64,000 bases of DNA from Pseudocolwellia sp. AS88 (GCF_030551755.1 NZ_JAUPEC010000008.1:1-64000); one strand, 5' to 3'; shown: positions 1-9,975, counted from the first letter of the stretch. Notes: generated from the sequence alone by a model not told the origin. A program made the numbers and translations.

Positions 1-74
1 GTCGTTAGCTCAGTTGGTAGAGCAGTTGGCTTTTAACCAATTTGTCGAAGGTTCAAATCCTTCACGACCGACCA
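1..74 (+). tRNA. tRNA-Lys (anticodon TTT), 5' end cut off by window
   Basis: A cloverleaf can be folded with anticodon loop CTTTTAA (anticodon TTT), D-arm AGCTCAGTTGGTAGAGC and T-arm GGTTCAAATCC. The 3' acceptor strand ACGACCG is followed by A and an encoded CCA ending at 74. Pairing with that strand needs CG before base 1, so the gene begins two bases outside the window. Confidence 0.93.
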
Positions 75-235
75 CTTCTTCTCTCCACCTTCTTATTTTA
101 AATCCTAGTAAAATCCCTTATTTAAAAAACCTTATTTAAAAACCAAAGCAAGAACCTAAATCTCAATATCTTTATATCATTCTATTCAACGTTAAATTTT
201 CACAATTCTATATTCAACTTTATTACAAGATAACC

Positions 236-453
236 AACCTAAACTCGCGATAATAGGTTTTGTAAATTACTGATTTATAATACCATACCCATAAAGTAAT
301 GTTTTTTACTTATCTGAATGATTTTACACATCCCTAAGCTTGATATTTAGTCCGTATACCAAAGGGTTTTTATGTACTAATAGCTGGCTATTAGCAAATG
401 GTAGGCCGTTAAATAGCAATGTTAGTCATAATCGCTTATCCCGAATTAAGGTT
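236..453. mobile_element. Decayed 218-bp miniature inverted-repeat element upstream of nadA
   Basis: The ends are imperfect 18-bp inverted repeats: AACCTAAACTCGCGATAA at 236-253 and the complement of AACCTTAATTCGGGATAA at 436-453 (15 of 18 match). The interior shares ATAGCTGGCTATT (380-392), followed by TTAAATAGCAATGTT, with the better preserved element at 47698-47925. No coding sequence fits inside. It is a short non-autonomous element that landed between tRNA-Lys and nadA and fills most of the 75-531 gap. Confidence 0.6.
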
Positions 454-472
454 AATTAAATCATGTACACAT

Positions 473-494
473 TACGGTTATATTACCGTATAAT
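473..494 (+). promoter_or_regulatory. nadA promoter with overlapping dyad operator
   Basis: A perfect -10 box TATAAT lies at 489-494, 38 bases before the nadA start. It overlaps the right arm of an inverted repeat TACGGT-N6-ACCGTA (473-490). A repressor bound to the dyad would cover the -10, consistent with control by NAD status. Which NAD regulator binds is not visible, because no regulator gene lies nearby. Confidence 0.5.
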
Positions 495-531
495 TTGCCT
501 GTTTAAATTCATACTTAACTAGAGAATATCC

Positions 532-1578
532 ATGTCGCAATCAAATTTAGCTGTAGAGTTCGATTTCCAGTTTCCTGCTAAGCCTTTACCATTATCTCCA
601 GAAGAAAAAGTAGAGCATAAAAATCGAATTAAACAATTACTGATTGAAAAGAACGCGGTACTTATTGCGCATTACTATACCGATCCTGAAATTCAAGCAT
701 TAGCTGAAGAAACAGGCGGCTGCGTTGCAGACTCTCTAGAAATGGCAAGATTTGGTAACAACCACGAAGCAACAACACTGATTGTTGCAGGTGTTAAGTT
801 TATGGGCGAAACAGCCAAAGTACTAACACCTAACAAAACCGTAGTAATGCCAGACCTAGAAGCAACTTGTTCACTAGACCTAGGTTGCCCAATAAAAGAA
901 TTCAACGCATTTTGTGATGCAAACCCAGACAGAACCGTAGTGGTATACGCTAATACCTCAACGGCAGTTAAAGCCAGAGCCGACTGGATTGTCACATCGT
1001 CGTGTGCGTTAGAAATTGTTGAACACCTAGACTCACTAGGCGAGAAGATTTTATGGGGCCCAGATCGCCATTTGGGTGCTTATATACAAAAGCAAACAGG
1101 TGCCGACATGTTAATGTGGCAGGGCGCTTGTATAGTTCACGACGAATTTAAAACAAAAGCCCTAAAAGACATGAAGTCGTTACACCCAGATGCGGCGATA
1201 TTAGTTCACCCAGAATCACCAGCCGAGATCATAGATCTTGCCGATGCTGTAGGTTCAACTAGCCAACTGATCAAAGCAGCTCAAGACTTACCAAACAAAA
1301 AGTTTATCGTAGCGACAGATCGCGGCATCTTCTACAAAATGCAGCAGCTATGCCCAGACAAAGAGTTTGTTGCAGCACCAACTGCAGGTGAAGGCGCTAC
1401 ATGTAAAAGCTGTGCTCACTGTCCTTGGATGGCAATGAACGGACTTAAAGCGATTGAAGAAGCATTAATCGACAGTTCTGGTAAAGAAATCTTCGTTGAT
1501 ATGACATTACGCGACGGCGCATTAAAGTCGCTAAACAGAATGTTAAACTTCAATGCAGAATTTGCAGCGAACCAATAG
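532..1578 (+). CDS. nadA: Quinolinate synthase NadA
   Basis: NadA condenses iminoaspartate with dihydroxyacetone phosphate to quinolinate, the second step of de novo NAD synthesis, using an oxygen-sensitive 4Fe-4S cluster. The 348-residue length matches the E. coli enzyme. Visible family features are [18 protein letters not shown] near residue 46, the conserved cysteine regions around [12 protein letters not shown] (about 113) and [11 protein letters not shown] (about 200), and the C-terminal [13 protein letters not shown] (about 295), which supplies the third cluster ligand. It is transcribed alone: nadB is not adjacent, a dyad covers its promoter, and a hairpin terminator follows before tRNA-Ser. 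Confidence 0.97.
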   Translation: MSQSNLAVEFDFQFPAKPLPLSPEEKVEHKNRIKQLLIEKNAVLIAHYYTDPEIQALAEETGGCVADSLEMARFGNNHEATTLIVAGVKFMGETAKVLTPNKTVVMPDLEATCSLDLGCPIKEFNAFCDANPDRTVVVYANTSTAVKARADWIVTSSCALEIVEHLDSLGEKILWGPDRHLGAYIQKQTGADMLMWQGACIVHDEFKTKALKDMKSLHPDAAILVHPESPAEIIDLADAVGSTSQLIKAAQDLPNKKFIVATDRGIFYKMQQLCPDKEFVAAPTAGEGATCKSCAHCPWMAMNGLKAIEEALIDSSGKEIFVDMTLRDGALKSLNRMLNFNAEFAANQ

Positions 1579-1610
1579 TAATTAAATCACAATAAAATCA
1601 CATTGTTGTT

Positions 1611-1651
1611 GCGTTATGGTGTTAATTTACCTACCATAGCGCTGCTTTTTT
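1611..1651 (+). terminator. Rho-independent terminator after nadA
   Basis: GCGTTATGGT pairs with ACCATAGCGC (one mismatch) around a loop of about 12 bases, followed by a T run. It separates nadA from tRNA-Ser. Confidence 0.65.
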
Positions 1652-1682
1652 ACAGAGCAAAAGCAAAGTGAAAAAATATAAT

Positions 1683-1772
1683 GGAGAGATGGCTGAGTGG
1701 CTGAAGGCGCACGCCTGGAAAGCGTGTTTAGGGTTAAACCTAACGAGGGTTCGAATCCCTCTCTCTCCGCCA
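1683..1772 (+). tRNA. tRNA-Ser (anticodon GGA)
   Basis: Class II tRNA of 90 bases including encoded CCA. Acceptor strands GGAGAGA and TCTCTCC pair, the anticodon stem GCACGCCT/AGCGTGT presents GGA, and a long variable arm is present as expected for serine. It marks the left border of the accessory island with the Hachiman genes. Confidence 0.97.
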
Positions 1773-2068
1773 TTTTTTATCTCAAGCAAACCTAATCAAA
1801 ATCCCTCGTAAAATCCTGCTAAAAAATATCTTAAAACTAAGCTTCTATATTTACTCAATACATATATAAAAAATATTGTTATCAAAATTGCAAAACTCTA
1901 TTTACCTGCTGTTAACAAGTCTGTATATAAAACAATCTTACCTACTGATTTATAAAGATATAATTTATAAAAATCATCTTTAGCTTTATTGACAAAGAAT
2001 TACAAATAGTTGAATGTACGTTAAAGGAATTAAATGTATTTAAAAAGTCATGCGAAAGGGATCCGCAA

Positions 2069-3988
2069 TTGTCACATAATTTCTACGACGACAACGCTCC
2101 AGAACTTGCCAAACAATACCTTTCAAAATCATTTGAACAGGTACATAAAAGCTGGGCGCATTTCTTACCTGCCATTATTAATAATCCTGATGCACGAATA
2201 CTTGATATAGGCGCTGGTGCAGGGCGTGACGTAAAATACTTTGCCGAGCAAGCAGAACAACGATTTGATCAAAATCATAATATCCATATTTATGCCGTTG
2301 AACCTGCAACAGACCTCGCCAATATTGGTAAACAAATAACAAGAAACACCTCACAAAAAGTCACAATCACATGGCTTGAAGACTCTCTACCTGCATTAAG
2401 TAACGTAACTAAACAAGAAGTGAGTTTTGACCTTATTCTATTAAGTGCTGTTTGGATGCATATTCCACCAAGCGAGCGCGCTCGTTCAATTCGCAAACTT
2501 GCCAACTTACTTAAACCAGGTGGAAAACTCGTTATATCTCTTCGCCATGGGCAAACAGAAGACGACTACAAAACCCGAAAAATGTTTGATGTGTGCGCTG
2601 ATGAATTAAAACAATTAGCTACCGATGTGGGCTTATTTACAAAGCTAGAAACAGCAAAACAAACGGATGAACTAGGCCGTAATCATATTCATTGGCAAAC
2701 GGTAGTTCTACAATTACCAGACGATGGCACTGGTGCATTCCCATTCATTCGCCATGTTGCCGTTAACGATGGCAAATCAGCTACTCACAAGCTCGCATTG
2801 TTAAGAGTGTTATTACGTATTGCTGACGGACATCCTGGTGCTGTGTTGCGAAGAGAAGCCTCTCCATTCGGCGATCGCGTTATCATACCTGCTGGTTTAG
2901 TCGCCCTTTATTGGTGTCACCAATACAAAGACTTAATTGATACACACCAATTATTTCAATCACCTAGCAAAAGTCCAAACATGGGATTTATGAAATCAGA
3001 TGGCTGGCACAAACTCACTCACCGTAGCGCATCAGATTATCGTATAGGTAATTTATTTATAGGTGACGATGCTATCGCTTTACATAAAACAATTTCAGCG
3101 GCAGTCAGCAATATCAGAAACATGCCCTGTAAATATATAACGCTCCCTAATAGCGATAAAAGTGTATTTGAAGTTGCGAATAAAACAGTTAAAGCAAAAG
3201 ACAGTATCTTTCTTGATTTGAAAACACTGGAACAATGGGGCGAGTTTTCATTACCAGAAACAACATGGCTCGCTTTTAATCGTTACGCTTGCTGGATTGA
3301 ACCTGTGCTAGTAAATGAATGGGTAAAAACAATGGCGAGCTATAAAGGCAATACTGAATATTCATCTCCTGCAAAACAATATCATTTATACCAAGCATTA
3401 AATTGGCTAGAACCTAAACGTACAACTACAGAAGTACGTAAACGCTTTGAACAACTTAAACAGCAAACGCCTGAAATAGCACAATGTGTTTGGTCGGCTA
3501 AATCCTTAAAGCACAAATTTGAGATTGATCACAGCATGCCATTTTCTCGTTGGCCTAATAACGACTTATGGAATTTACTGCCAACCGATAGCAAGGTAAA
3601 CAATCAAAAAAGCGACAGTCTTCCAACAGAGCACAAGTTAAAAGAATCTAAAGAGCGTATTCAAAACTGGTGGAGTGAAGCTTGGCTGAATGATTATTCG
3701 AGTAACTATAACAAAGCCGATATAAATACAGCCATCACCGCAGCAAAACAACATGAAGTAAATGATATGTCAGCCGGTTATGCAATAAGCTCAACGTTTT
3801 TTACTGAAACACTTACGACCAAGGCAAAAGTTCAAGATGGAAACATCCAGCTTAAACGATTTTTTGCCGAAGCGAATATCGCATTGCCGGGTTTAAGTTC
3901 TGACAACGAATCAATAGATGATTTGTTTGAAGCACTGGTAATGCAACGTGGGCGATTAAAAGAAATGCAGCAGTTGAGTGAGTGGTGA
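2069..3988 (+). CDS. SAM-dependent methyltransferase fused to an HNH-type domain
   Basis: The N-terminal 210 residues are a class I methyltransferase: motif I DIGAGAGRDVKYF near residue 46, acidic motif II VEPA, and FDLILLSAVWMHIP near 120. The rest carries an HNH-like motif, FEIDHSMPFSRWPNNDLWNLLP, near residues 482-503, with DH, N and a later N-x-x-K in the usual order but without zinc cysteines. Translation starts at TTG; a strong AAAGGGA lies 7 bases before it, and the only nearby ATG (2050) is out of frame and stops after nine codons. It ends 65 bases before hamA on the same strand, so it may be an accessory or modification component of the same island. The exact family is not recognised, and a separate restriction-modification-like role is equally possible. 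Confidence 0.7.
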   Translation: MSHNFYDDNAPELAKQYLSKSFEQVHKSWAHFLPAIINNPDARILDIGAGAGRDVKYFAEQAEQRFDQNHNIHIYAVEPATDLANIGKQITRNTSQKVTITWLEDSLPALSNVTKQEVSFDLILLSAVWMHIPPSERARSIRKLANLLKPGGKLVISLRHGQTEDDYKTRKMFDVCADELKQLATDVGLFTKLETAKQTDELGRNHIHWQTVVLQLPDDGTGAFPFIRHVAVNDGKSATHKLALLRVLLRIADGHPGAVLRREASPFGDRVIIPAGLVALYWCHQYKDLIDTHQLFQSPSKSPNMGFMKSDGWHKLTHRSASDYRIGNLFIGDDAIALHKTISAAVSNIRNMPCKYITLPNSDKSVFEVANKTVKAKDSIFLDLKTLEQWGEFSLPETTWLAFNRYACWIEPVLVNEWVKTMASYKGNTEYSSPAKQYHLYQALNWLEPKRTTTEVRKRFEQLKQQTPEIAQCVWSAKSLKHKFEIDHSMPFSRWPNNDLWNLLPTDSKVNNQKSDSLPTEHKLKESKERIQNWWSEAWLNDYSSNYNKADINTAITAAKQHEVNDMSAGYAISSTFFTETLTTKAKVQDGNIQLKRFFAEANIALPGLSSDNESIDDLFEALVMQRGRLKEMQQLSEW

Positions 3989-4053
3989 ATTAAATTGAAA
4001 AGAAGCTTCCATCATTTAACTTTAAAATATAAACCAGAGGATTTAGGGAAATT

Positions 4054-5034
4054 ATGTCCCAATTAGATAGTGTTATTACCCAAGATTATTCGAAATTAAT
4101 ACCTAATGTAATTGTCGAGTTAAAAGTGGCTGATGAATTGAAACATATTAATAGAAATTCTATGAGTATAGAAAATCTATTTTTTTATCCTGCTATTGGT
4201 GGTAACGGTCTTCCGAATACGGAAAGTTTCATTGATTTACTTAATGGTAGTATTAGACGGTTTTCATTGAGTGCGCGAGAATTACAGCAACACAGAGAGT
4301 TTGTTTTAGACGGTGATGATATTCAAGCGTCTCTAATTGACAGCCGTGGGCGAGATCGATTTGTTAAATATGCAAGTGAAGCTGCGAAAAGGTCTGGTGA
4401 AATAGGTGAATTAACTCTGTTTGTACTATTGGAGGCTTTCCTTAGCGCTCCTAAAATAGCTAGTAAAATGAAGTTGAAAACCAGTAACGAAATGCATGTT
4501 CATGGAGCGGATGCTGTTCATGCAACTTTGAATAATGATAATTTATTAACTTTAATATTAGGTGAATCAAAATTTAGACAGGATCGAAGTACTGGTTTAA
4601 ATGACGCTATAGAATCTGTTTCTAATTTTGTTTCTAGCTATTTAAAGGTAGATAAAGAAGTAGAGTTGATAGAGGGTAATTTAGACCAAGAGATTTTAGA
4701 TCCAATATTAAAAACAAAATTAATTAAGTATTTCAGCAAATTTACTCCCGAAAGTAATCAAACCACAAAAACTATCGCTATATTATTAGGTTATAACCGT
4801 AAATCATTATATAAAAACTTATCATCGATTAGTGATACAAGTGAGCGCATTAAAGAACTTGAACGCCGATATACCCTACATGCGACTGAAACTGTAGAAG
4901 AGTTTGTTATTAAATTAATATCCGAAAACAATCCACAATTTACAAGAGTAAAATTTATTTATGCATTATTACCCTTCGATGATCTAAACAATATAAAAGA
5001 AGCTTTTCATTCAAAAGCGAGGTTGAATAAATGA
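4054..5034 (+). CDS. hamA: Hachiman anti-phage protein HamA (DUF1837 nuclease)
   Basis: HamA is the effector nuclease of the Hachiman defence system. It is held inactive by HamB and released when HamB meets damaged or phage DNA. The 326-residue protein shows the DUF1837 pattern: GEIGE at 115-119, then the PD-(D/E)xK-type core with HGADAVH (D153) and GESKF (E171, K173). The gene overlaps hamB by an ATGA, showing translational coupling. Base composition is more AT-rich than the flanking housekeeping genes, in keeping with acquisition. Confidence comes from the core motif together with the helicase partner. Confidence 0.87.
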   Translation: MSQLDSVITQDYSKLIPNVIVELKVADELKHINRNSMSIENLFFYPAIGGNGLPNTESFIDLLNGSIRRFSLSARELQQHREFVLDGDDIQASLIDSRGRDRFVKYASEAAKRSGEIGELTLFVLLEAFLSAPKIASKMKLKTSNEMHVHGADAVHATLNNDNLLTLILGESKFRQDRSTGLNDAIESVSNFVSSYLKVDKEVELIEGNLDQEILDPILKTKLIKYFSKFTPESNQTTKTIAILLGYNRKSLYKNLSSISDTSERIKELERRYTLHATETVEEFVIKLISENNPQFTRVKFIYALLPFDDLNNIKEAFHSKARLNK

Positions 5035-7697
5035 GTCAATGCATTTTTTATCAATCGGCTAAAAACTTATGGGATGATCCAGAGTTTCAAGATAATTATC
5101 AACGTTTAAAAGTAACCAATGTTCAATCTAATCTTGTTAATGATTTTCAACTTAATGAAATTCTAGATTTTTCTAGCTTATTAAGATCCGCTTCTATTTT
5201 TTCTTTAGTAAAGCATTCTGAAAAAAATAGTGATAAATTTCATGAGGCTGCATTTAGAATCGCTTATATATCTAAAAAGATGATGAGTGAAAAATCAGAT
5301 AATGTTAGCAATTTATCAATGATAATTTTGAGTAGGCTAGGTAACTTTCCGACCCTAAAAAAACAATATGCAGATGATAATTTAGTAAGTTATTTAGATG
5401 GAGTGAGAAGTAAGCTACCTCATAGTCTTGCTTTGGAAACACTTGCTAGATATGACGGTAACACAGTATCAATACAAGGGAATAGTAATGAACCTAATGT
5501 TTTAGAATTAACAGACTTTCAGCGAAAACTATGGGATGGTTTGAATAACCAATATAATTTACTTAGTTTTTCCTCTCCAACATCGTCAGGTAAGACATTT
5601 ATTCTACAAAACTTTCTAGTTGAAAAGGTTAAACACTCAACTGAAAAATTCTTAGCTATTTACTTAGTACCAACAAGAGCATTAATTAACGAAGTAAGTT
5701 TTTCTCTAAGAGATCTTTTTAAGAAAGACGAAAGTTTAGATATTCGAGTATTGACTCTTTCGATAGATAAAGAAGAAGAGCTGCCGAATAAAGTTATTTA
5801 TGTTTTCACTCAAGAACGATTGTTAAGTTTTCTTTCTAATCATGGAGCTGACAGATTACCTTTTGTTGATATCGTGATGGTTGATGAAGCCCATCAAATA
5901 GCAGAGCGAGCTAGAGGGACTTTATTGCATCAGGCGTTAAACTGGCTAAATAACTCATATAATATAGGTAAGTTTATATTTTGCTCTCCTGTAATATCAA
6001 ACCCTGAGCTTTTTGAAACACTTATTTGCCAACGCGCTAATTTTAGCTCTGAAAGTCATATGACTACGCTTAGCCCTGTGACACAAAATTTATTAATAGT
6101 AAGCTCGATTAGAAGAGTAACTAACCGCTTAAAAGTAGAATTACATGATGGTCATAATGGGCGATTATGTATCCATGATAGATTAGAGTTAAAAATAAAA
6201 AGAAAAGGTACATCGAAAGCTAGTTTTTTAGCGTATTGTGCGTTTAATTTAGGTAAACGAAAAAGAAATATTATATATGTTGATGGGCCTAGCAGTGCAG
6301 ATTCTGTTGCCTCTGAGCTTATAAAATTAATACAAATTCAAGAGTGTACCGAGGAAATTTATGAATTATCTTCTTATATTAAAAAGACCATTCATAAGGA
6401 TTACGTTTTAGCTGAATCTTTAAAATATAGAATTGGTATCCATTATGGGAAAATGCCATCTTTGTTAAAAGATACTGTAGAAAGGTTATTCAGAGAAGAA
6501 AAACTCGATTTCATTATATGTACGAGTACATTAGCCCAAGGTGTTAACTTACCTGCACAAAATCTATTTATTTTAGACCCTAAAGTTCAAAATTCTGATA
6601 CAAGAATAAATGAACAAATAGATAAGTCGTCATTTTGGAATATAGTAGGAAGAGCTGGTCGATTATACAAAGATTTTGAAGGTAATGTGTTTTTGTTAAA
6701 ACAACCATCAAATAATGAACAATGGGAAGATACTTACTTGAACGAGGAAAAACTATCAAGTGTAATTCCTGCGACTCAGACGGTAATAACTAATGAGAGT
6801 GCACTTCTTCTTGAACATCTAACAGATACTGAAAAAAATGCAAATAAGGGAATAGAAGAAACTGCAAGTTATATTTATGACCTTGCCAACTTTGAAAATG
6901 GCATCAGGCATGAGTTAAATAAAATACCTGATCTAGAAAATAGTGTAATTGATGAAGTAACAGCAACTGTTAATGAAATCAAAGAAAAAATAACTATATC
7001 TAATGAAATTATAAGGGCTAACGTAGGGATATCGCCAGTTAGACAACAAGGGCTTTTTGATTTCCTTATTATTCAAAAAGAATTAAGTGAATGGATTTTA
7101 CCAAGAAATCTTTCTGATTCAGATAAGTTTCACCGTGTTATAGCAAAAATTCTAAAATTAATAGACTCACCAACAATGGATGATGATGTACTTAGTTCAT
7201 ATGCTTGGGCTTTTACAATACCAGCACTAAGTTGGATTAAAGGTACGCCTATCAATAAAATGGTAAATGTATATCTTAGCTATAAGAGTGAAAAGAAATA
7301 TAAAAATGAAGATTTATCAGTTAAACAAATTAATACTGAAATTAGGAGCTTATTTACTGATATTGAAAGTAATGTCCGCTTTAAGTTAGTTAAATATATT
7401 AACTGCTATAACAACTTGTGTGTTGAAGCTTGTGTGCAGAGAAAAGAAGAGCACTTAATTGAATTAATTCCAAGTCATTTACCATTATTTTTGGAGGTTG
7501 GAGTAAGTAACCCGATTCAACTTGGTTTAGTTTCATTAGGCCTTTCTAGAATAACTGCTCTTGAAATATCTGGAAAATTTAAAAACAAAGACTACAGCGA
7601 AACCTATGAATTATTACCTGAATTAAAAAATATTTTGATTAATAATGTTGACCTTCCTGTAGCTTGTATTGAAGAAATCAAACGTATAGTTGATTAA
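5031..7697 (+). CDS. hamB: Hachiman anti-phage helicase HamB
   Basis: Superfamily 2 helicase of 888 residues. Walker A SSPTSSGKTF lies near 181-190, a DEAH box (MVDEAHQIAE) near 283, STLAQGVNLPAQ near 500, and motif VI (IVGRAGRLYKDF) near 540. The long C-terminal part is helical and has no recognised catalytic motif. In the known system HamB scans DNA and restrains HamA until triggered. It starts inside the hamA stop codon and has no clear terminator, although a dyad with CATGCCA/TGGCATG arms follows at 7770-7792. Confidence 0.87.
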   Translation: MSQCIFYQSAKNLWDDPEFQDNYQRLKVTNVQSNLVNDFQLNEILDFSSLLRSASIFSLVKHSEKNSDKFHEAAFRIAYISKKMMSEKSDNVSNLSMIILSRLGNFPTLKKQYADDNLVSYLDGVRSKLPHSLALETLARYDGNTVSIQGNSNEPNVLELTDFQRKLWDGLNNQYNLLSFSSPTSSGKTFILQNFLVEKVKHSTEKFLAIYLVPTRALINEVSFSLRDLFKKDESLDIRVLTLSIDKEEELPNKVIYVFTQERLLSFLSNHGADRLPFVDIVMVDEAHQIAERARGTLLHQALNWLNNSYNIGKFIFCSPVISNPELFETLICQRANFSSESHMTTLSPVTQNLLIVSSIRRVTNRLKVELHDGHNGRLCIHDRLELKIKRKGTSKASFLAYCAFNLGKRKRNIIYVDGPSSADSVASELIKLIQIQECTEEIYELSSYIKKTIHKDYVLAESLKYRIGIHYGKMPSLLKDTVERLFREEKLDFIICTSTLAQGVNLPAQNLFILDPKVQNSDTRINEQIDKSSFWNIVGRAGRLYKDFEGNVFLLKQPSNNEQWEDTYLNEEKLSSVIPATQTVITNESALLLEHLTDTEKNANKGIEETASYIYDLANFENGIRHELNKIPDLENSVIDEVTATVNEIKEKITISNEIIRANVGISPVRQQGLFDFLIIQKELSEWILPRNLSDSDKFHRVIAKILKLIDSPTMDDDVLSSYAWAFTIPALSWIKGTPINKMVNVYLSYKSEKKYKNEDLSVKQINTEIRSLFTDIESNVRFKLVKYINCYNNLCVEACVQRKEEHLIELIPSHLPLFLEVGVSNPIQLGLVSLGLSRITALEISGKFKNKDYSETYELLPELKNILINNVDLPVACIEEIKRIVD

Positions 7698-7817
7698 CAA
7701 AGTGTAGCAATCTACAGATGTGTTTTATTGGTGGTGTTTTGTATCAACCAACAGCCAACTTAGCCGTCTCATGCCACAGATATGCTGGCATGGGATGTTT
7801 ATAGCTTATCACAAAAC

Positions 7818-8015
7818 CTAATCTTTTTTATTAATCGTCACTTCAATGTTTTTACTATTACCCGCAAACCATTTTTGAACATAAATGCTACCAACAATTG
7901 GTGGCATTCCATCTTCAGGTACTTCTTTGTAACGAACGCTGTTTTTGTTTTCTTTTTCGAATTCGAATTTTACTGTTTTTTCAGTCATAAATTTTCTTGG
8001 CGTAGCCATGCTCAT
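7818..8015 (-). CDS. Small conserved protein of unknown function (65 aa)
   Basis: A short minus-strand frame encodes a beta-rich protein. Its pattern, KTVKFEFEKENKNSVRY then PPIVGSIYVQKWFAG and a terminal VTINK, resembles a widespread family of about 60-residue proteins often met in accessory DNA, so I judge it real. M3 (8009) and M10 (7988) are alternative starts, and no strong ribosome site decides between them. It is convergent with hamB. Function is unknown. Confidence 0.6.
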   Translation of the reverse strand: MSMATPRKFMTEKTVKFEFEKENKNSVRYKEVPEDGMPPIVGSIYVQKWFAGNSKNIEVTINKKD

Positions 8016-8150
8016 AAGGTTTTTTATATTGTATAGCTGAAGGTAAATGTGTTCTATATGTTGCTGTGTTTTATTTTTATTAATTGGGTATATGAAGTGG
8101 AAGCATAATTTTATCGATGAGTATAAATTTATAGGGTAGGGGATAGCGGA

Positions 8151-8164
8151 GTTGAACTGACGAC
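8151..8164 (-). pseudogene. tRNA-fMet remnant A (T-arm fragment)
   Basis: GTTGAACTGACGAC matches the T-arm and variable-loop part of the intact initiator tRNAs at 8334 and 8601. Flanking bases no longer resemble a tRNA. The following CTTCTATAAGGGTAGATG also recurs after remnant B. Confidence 0.5.
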
Positions 8165-8242
8165 TTCTATAAGGGTAGATGTATTTATTTTGTATTAAGG
8201 TTTTTTATTTTTGATAATTTTCATACGGAGTGTATAAAGAAT

Positions 8243-8285
8243 TTGTTGCTGGAGCCACTTATTTTATGAAGAGTGAACTGACGAC
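8243..8285 (-). pseudogene. tRNA-fMet remnant B (3' acceptor and T-arm fragment)
   Basis: TTGTTGCTGGAGCC matches the 3' acceptor end TTGGTTGCGGGAGCC of the intact genes, and TGAACTGACGAC follows. Between them the sequence is replaced by CACTTATTTTATGAAGAG, nearly the same filler as in remnant C. The 5' half of the tRNA is absent. Confidence 0.55.
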
Positions 8286-8333
8286 TTCTATAAGTGTATA
8301 TTTTGTATTAAAGGTGTTTATTTTTACAAGAAT

Positions 8334-8410
<77 letters not shown>

Positions 8411-8500
8411 TCCGAATGAACTTCTTAAGATATTAAGAAGAAAGCCCTAAAGGTTTTAATTCTCTTTAGAAGAATTACTCTTTTAAACTTGAGTAAGAAG

Positions 8501-8545
8501 TTGGTTTTGGGAGTCACTTATTTTGTAAAGAGTTAACTGACGACC
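8501..8545 (-). pseudogene. tRNA-fMet remnant C
   Basis: TTGGTTTTGGGAGTCAC resembles the 3' acceptor end of the initiator tRNA, and TTAACTGACGACC resembles its T-arm. The filler CTTATTTTGTAAAGAG is almost identical to that in remnant B. It lies between the two intact copies. Confidence 0.55.
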
Positions 8546-8600
8546 TAGGTCGTACGCCGTAAACCTTGTATTTATTTTAATTCTAATACTTATAAAGAAT

Positions 8601-8677
<77 letters not shown>

Positions 8678-8717
8678 TCCGAATGGTTTAAGTTAAACTT
8701 AAACAAGCCAGTAATTA

Positions 8718-8747
8718 TTTATTTCTATTACTAAAGAAAGTTGTCAA
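8718..8747 (-). promoter_or_regulatory. Candidate promoter for the initiator tRNA genes
   Basis: On the minus strand a perfect -35 TTGACA (8747-8742) is followed after 18 bases by AATAAA (8723-8718), about 40 bases before the mature 5' end of copy 2. The -10 is only a fair match. Confidence 0.45.
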
Positions 8748-8956
8748 AGTTTGGGTTAAGAACCTGTCCCCTGAGAACGAGGCGTATACTAAGGATTGTT
8801 AAAGAATATTGCAACTAATTTATGTCATTTTTATGATTAAATAATTTCTTCGTACATTCTTTAAACAAATCGTAGGTTATTTGATTGCTTTATGAAGTTG
8901 GCGCTTAAAATTCAAGCGTTGTTGGCTTAACTTTACTGGTTTTAAAAAGGTGCTGT

Positions 8957-9838
8957 TTAGTAAAGTTTATTGCCCCAGCTTAATTTATTACGCAAAACGT
9001 TGAAGTAGTTATGGTCAAGTGGGTGAATTAATCGAATAGAATTTTCACTCTTTTTAATAATAACTTCATCGCCCGGCATTACCGCTAATATTACATGGCC
9101 ATCGCAACTTACTTGTAGGTTTTCGTAGTTTTCGTTGGCGAGTACCAGTTTTATTTCACTATTACCGTCTACTACGATTGGTCGGCTTGTTAATGTGTGT
9201 GGAAACATCGGCACTAAAGACAATGCATTTAAGTTAGGTGTAAGAATGGGGCCACCTGCCGACATTGAATAAGCAGTTGAGCCTGTAGGGGTAGATATAA
9301 TTAAACCGTCGGAGCGTTGGCTAAACATAAAGCTATTGTCGATGTACACTTCAAACTCAATCATGTTGGCAACTTTACCGGCATGAAGAACGGCTTCGTT
9401 TACTGCGCTGTTGCTGCTTTTTAGTTTGCCGTGTCGATAAACTTCGGCTTCTATAATAAAGCGTTGCTCTGAACGAGATTCGCCTTTTAATATGGCTTCA
9501 AGCGGTTCTATTATGTTGTCGGGCGCTAAATCTGTTAAAAAACCTAAGTTGCCGCGGTTTACACCAATAACGCCAATGTTGTAGCAAGCTAATACTCTAG
9601 CTGCACCTAACATGTAACCATCGCCACCAACTACAATAGCAAGATCGGCTAATTCACCTATTTCTGTTAATGGGTGAATAGACATATTTTTGATATCAAC
9701 AGATTGGGCTACAGAATGCTCTACCACCACATGATAATGGTTTAAGCGCAAATACTCGTGTAATGCCTCGATAGTTGCTTTGGCACCTTCGTGATTAGGT
9801 TTACCAATCAATCCTATTGTTTTATATAGTTGAGTCAT
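8957..9838 (-). CDS. nadK: NAD kinase
   Basis: NadK phosphorylates NAD to NADP using ATP. The 293-residue length matches the E. coli enzyme. Visible motifs are [11 protein letters not shown] (GGDG catalytic site, near residue 73), the NE-containing [14 protein letters not shown], and [21 protein letters not shown] near 175-195. It is divergent from grpE, the usual gammaproteobacterial arrangement. Its own promoter should lie in the 200-base gap with the grpE heat-shock promoter, but no convincing minus-strand boxes were seen. Confidence 0.97.
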   Translation of the reverse strand: MTQLYKTIGLIGKPNHEGAKATIEALHEYLRLNHYHVVVEHSVAQSVDIKNMSIHPLTEIGELADLAIVVGGDGYMLGAARVLACYNIGVIGVNRGNLGFLTDLAPDNIIEPLEAILKGESRSEQRFIIEAEVYRHGKLKSSNSAVNEAVLHAGKVANMIEFEVYIDNSFMFSQRSDGLIISTPTGSTAYSMSAGGPILTPNLNALSLVPMFPHTLTSRPIVVDGNSEIKLVLANENYENLQVSCDGHVILAVMPGDEVIIKKSENSIRLIHPLDHNYFNVLRNKLSWGNKLY

Positions 9839-9945
9839 AATGCTTTTATTACGATCTAATGTCGTTATTAGTTATATTACGTAAAGTTTCGCTGGTATTT
9901 ATCTCATTGTAAAGACCACTTTTTTATAATTGATTCACATTAGAG

Positions 9946-9975
9946 CTTGAATAGCAGAAACAAATCCCCATAATT
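9946..9975 (+). promoter_or_regulatory. Sigma-32 heat-shock promoter for grpE
   Basis: CTTGAA (9946-9951), a 14-base spacer, then CCCCATAATT (9966-9975) match the RpoH consensus almost perfectly. The start codon follows about 65 bases later. Confidence 0.88.

Noticed and set aside
7782-8036. Plus-strand 84-codon frame overlapping the small minus-strand gene
   Set aside because: It is rich in F, N and H as expected for the antisense of a K/E/V-rich protein; the minus-strand product looks like a folded conserved protein.
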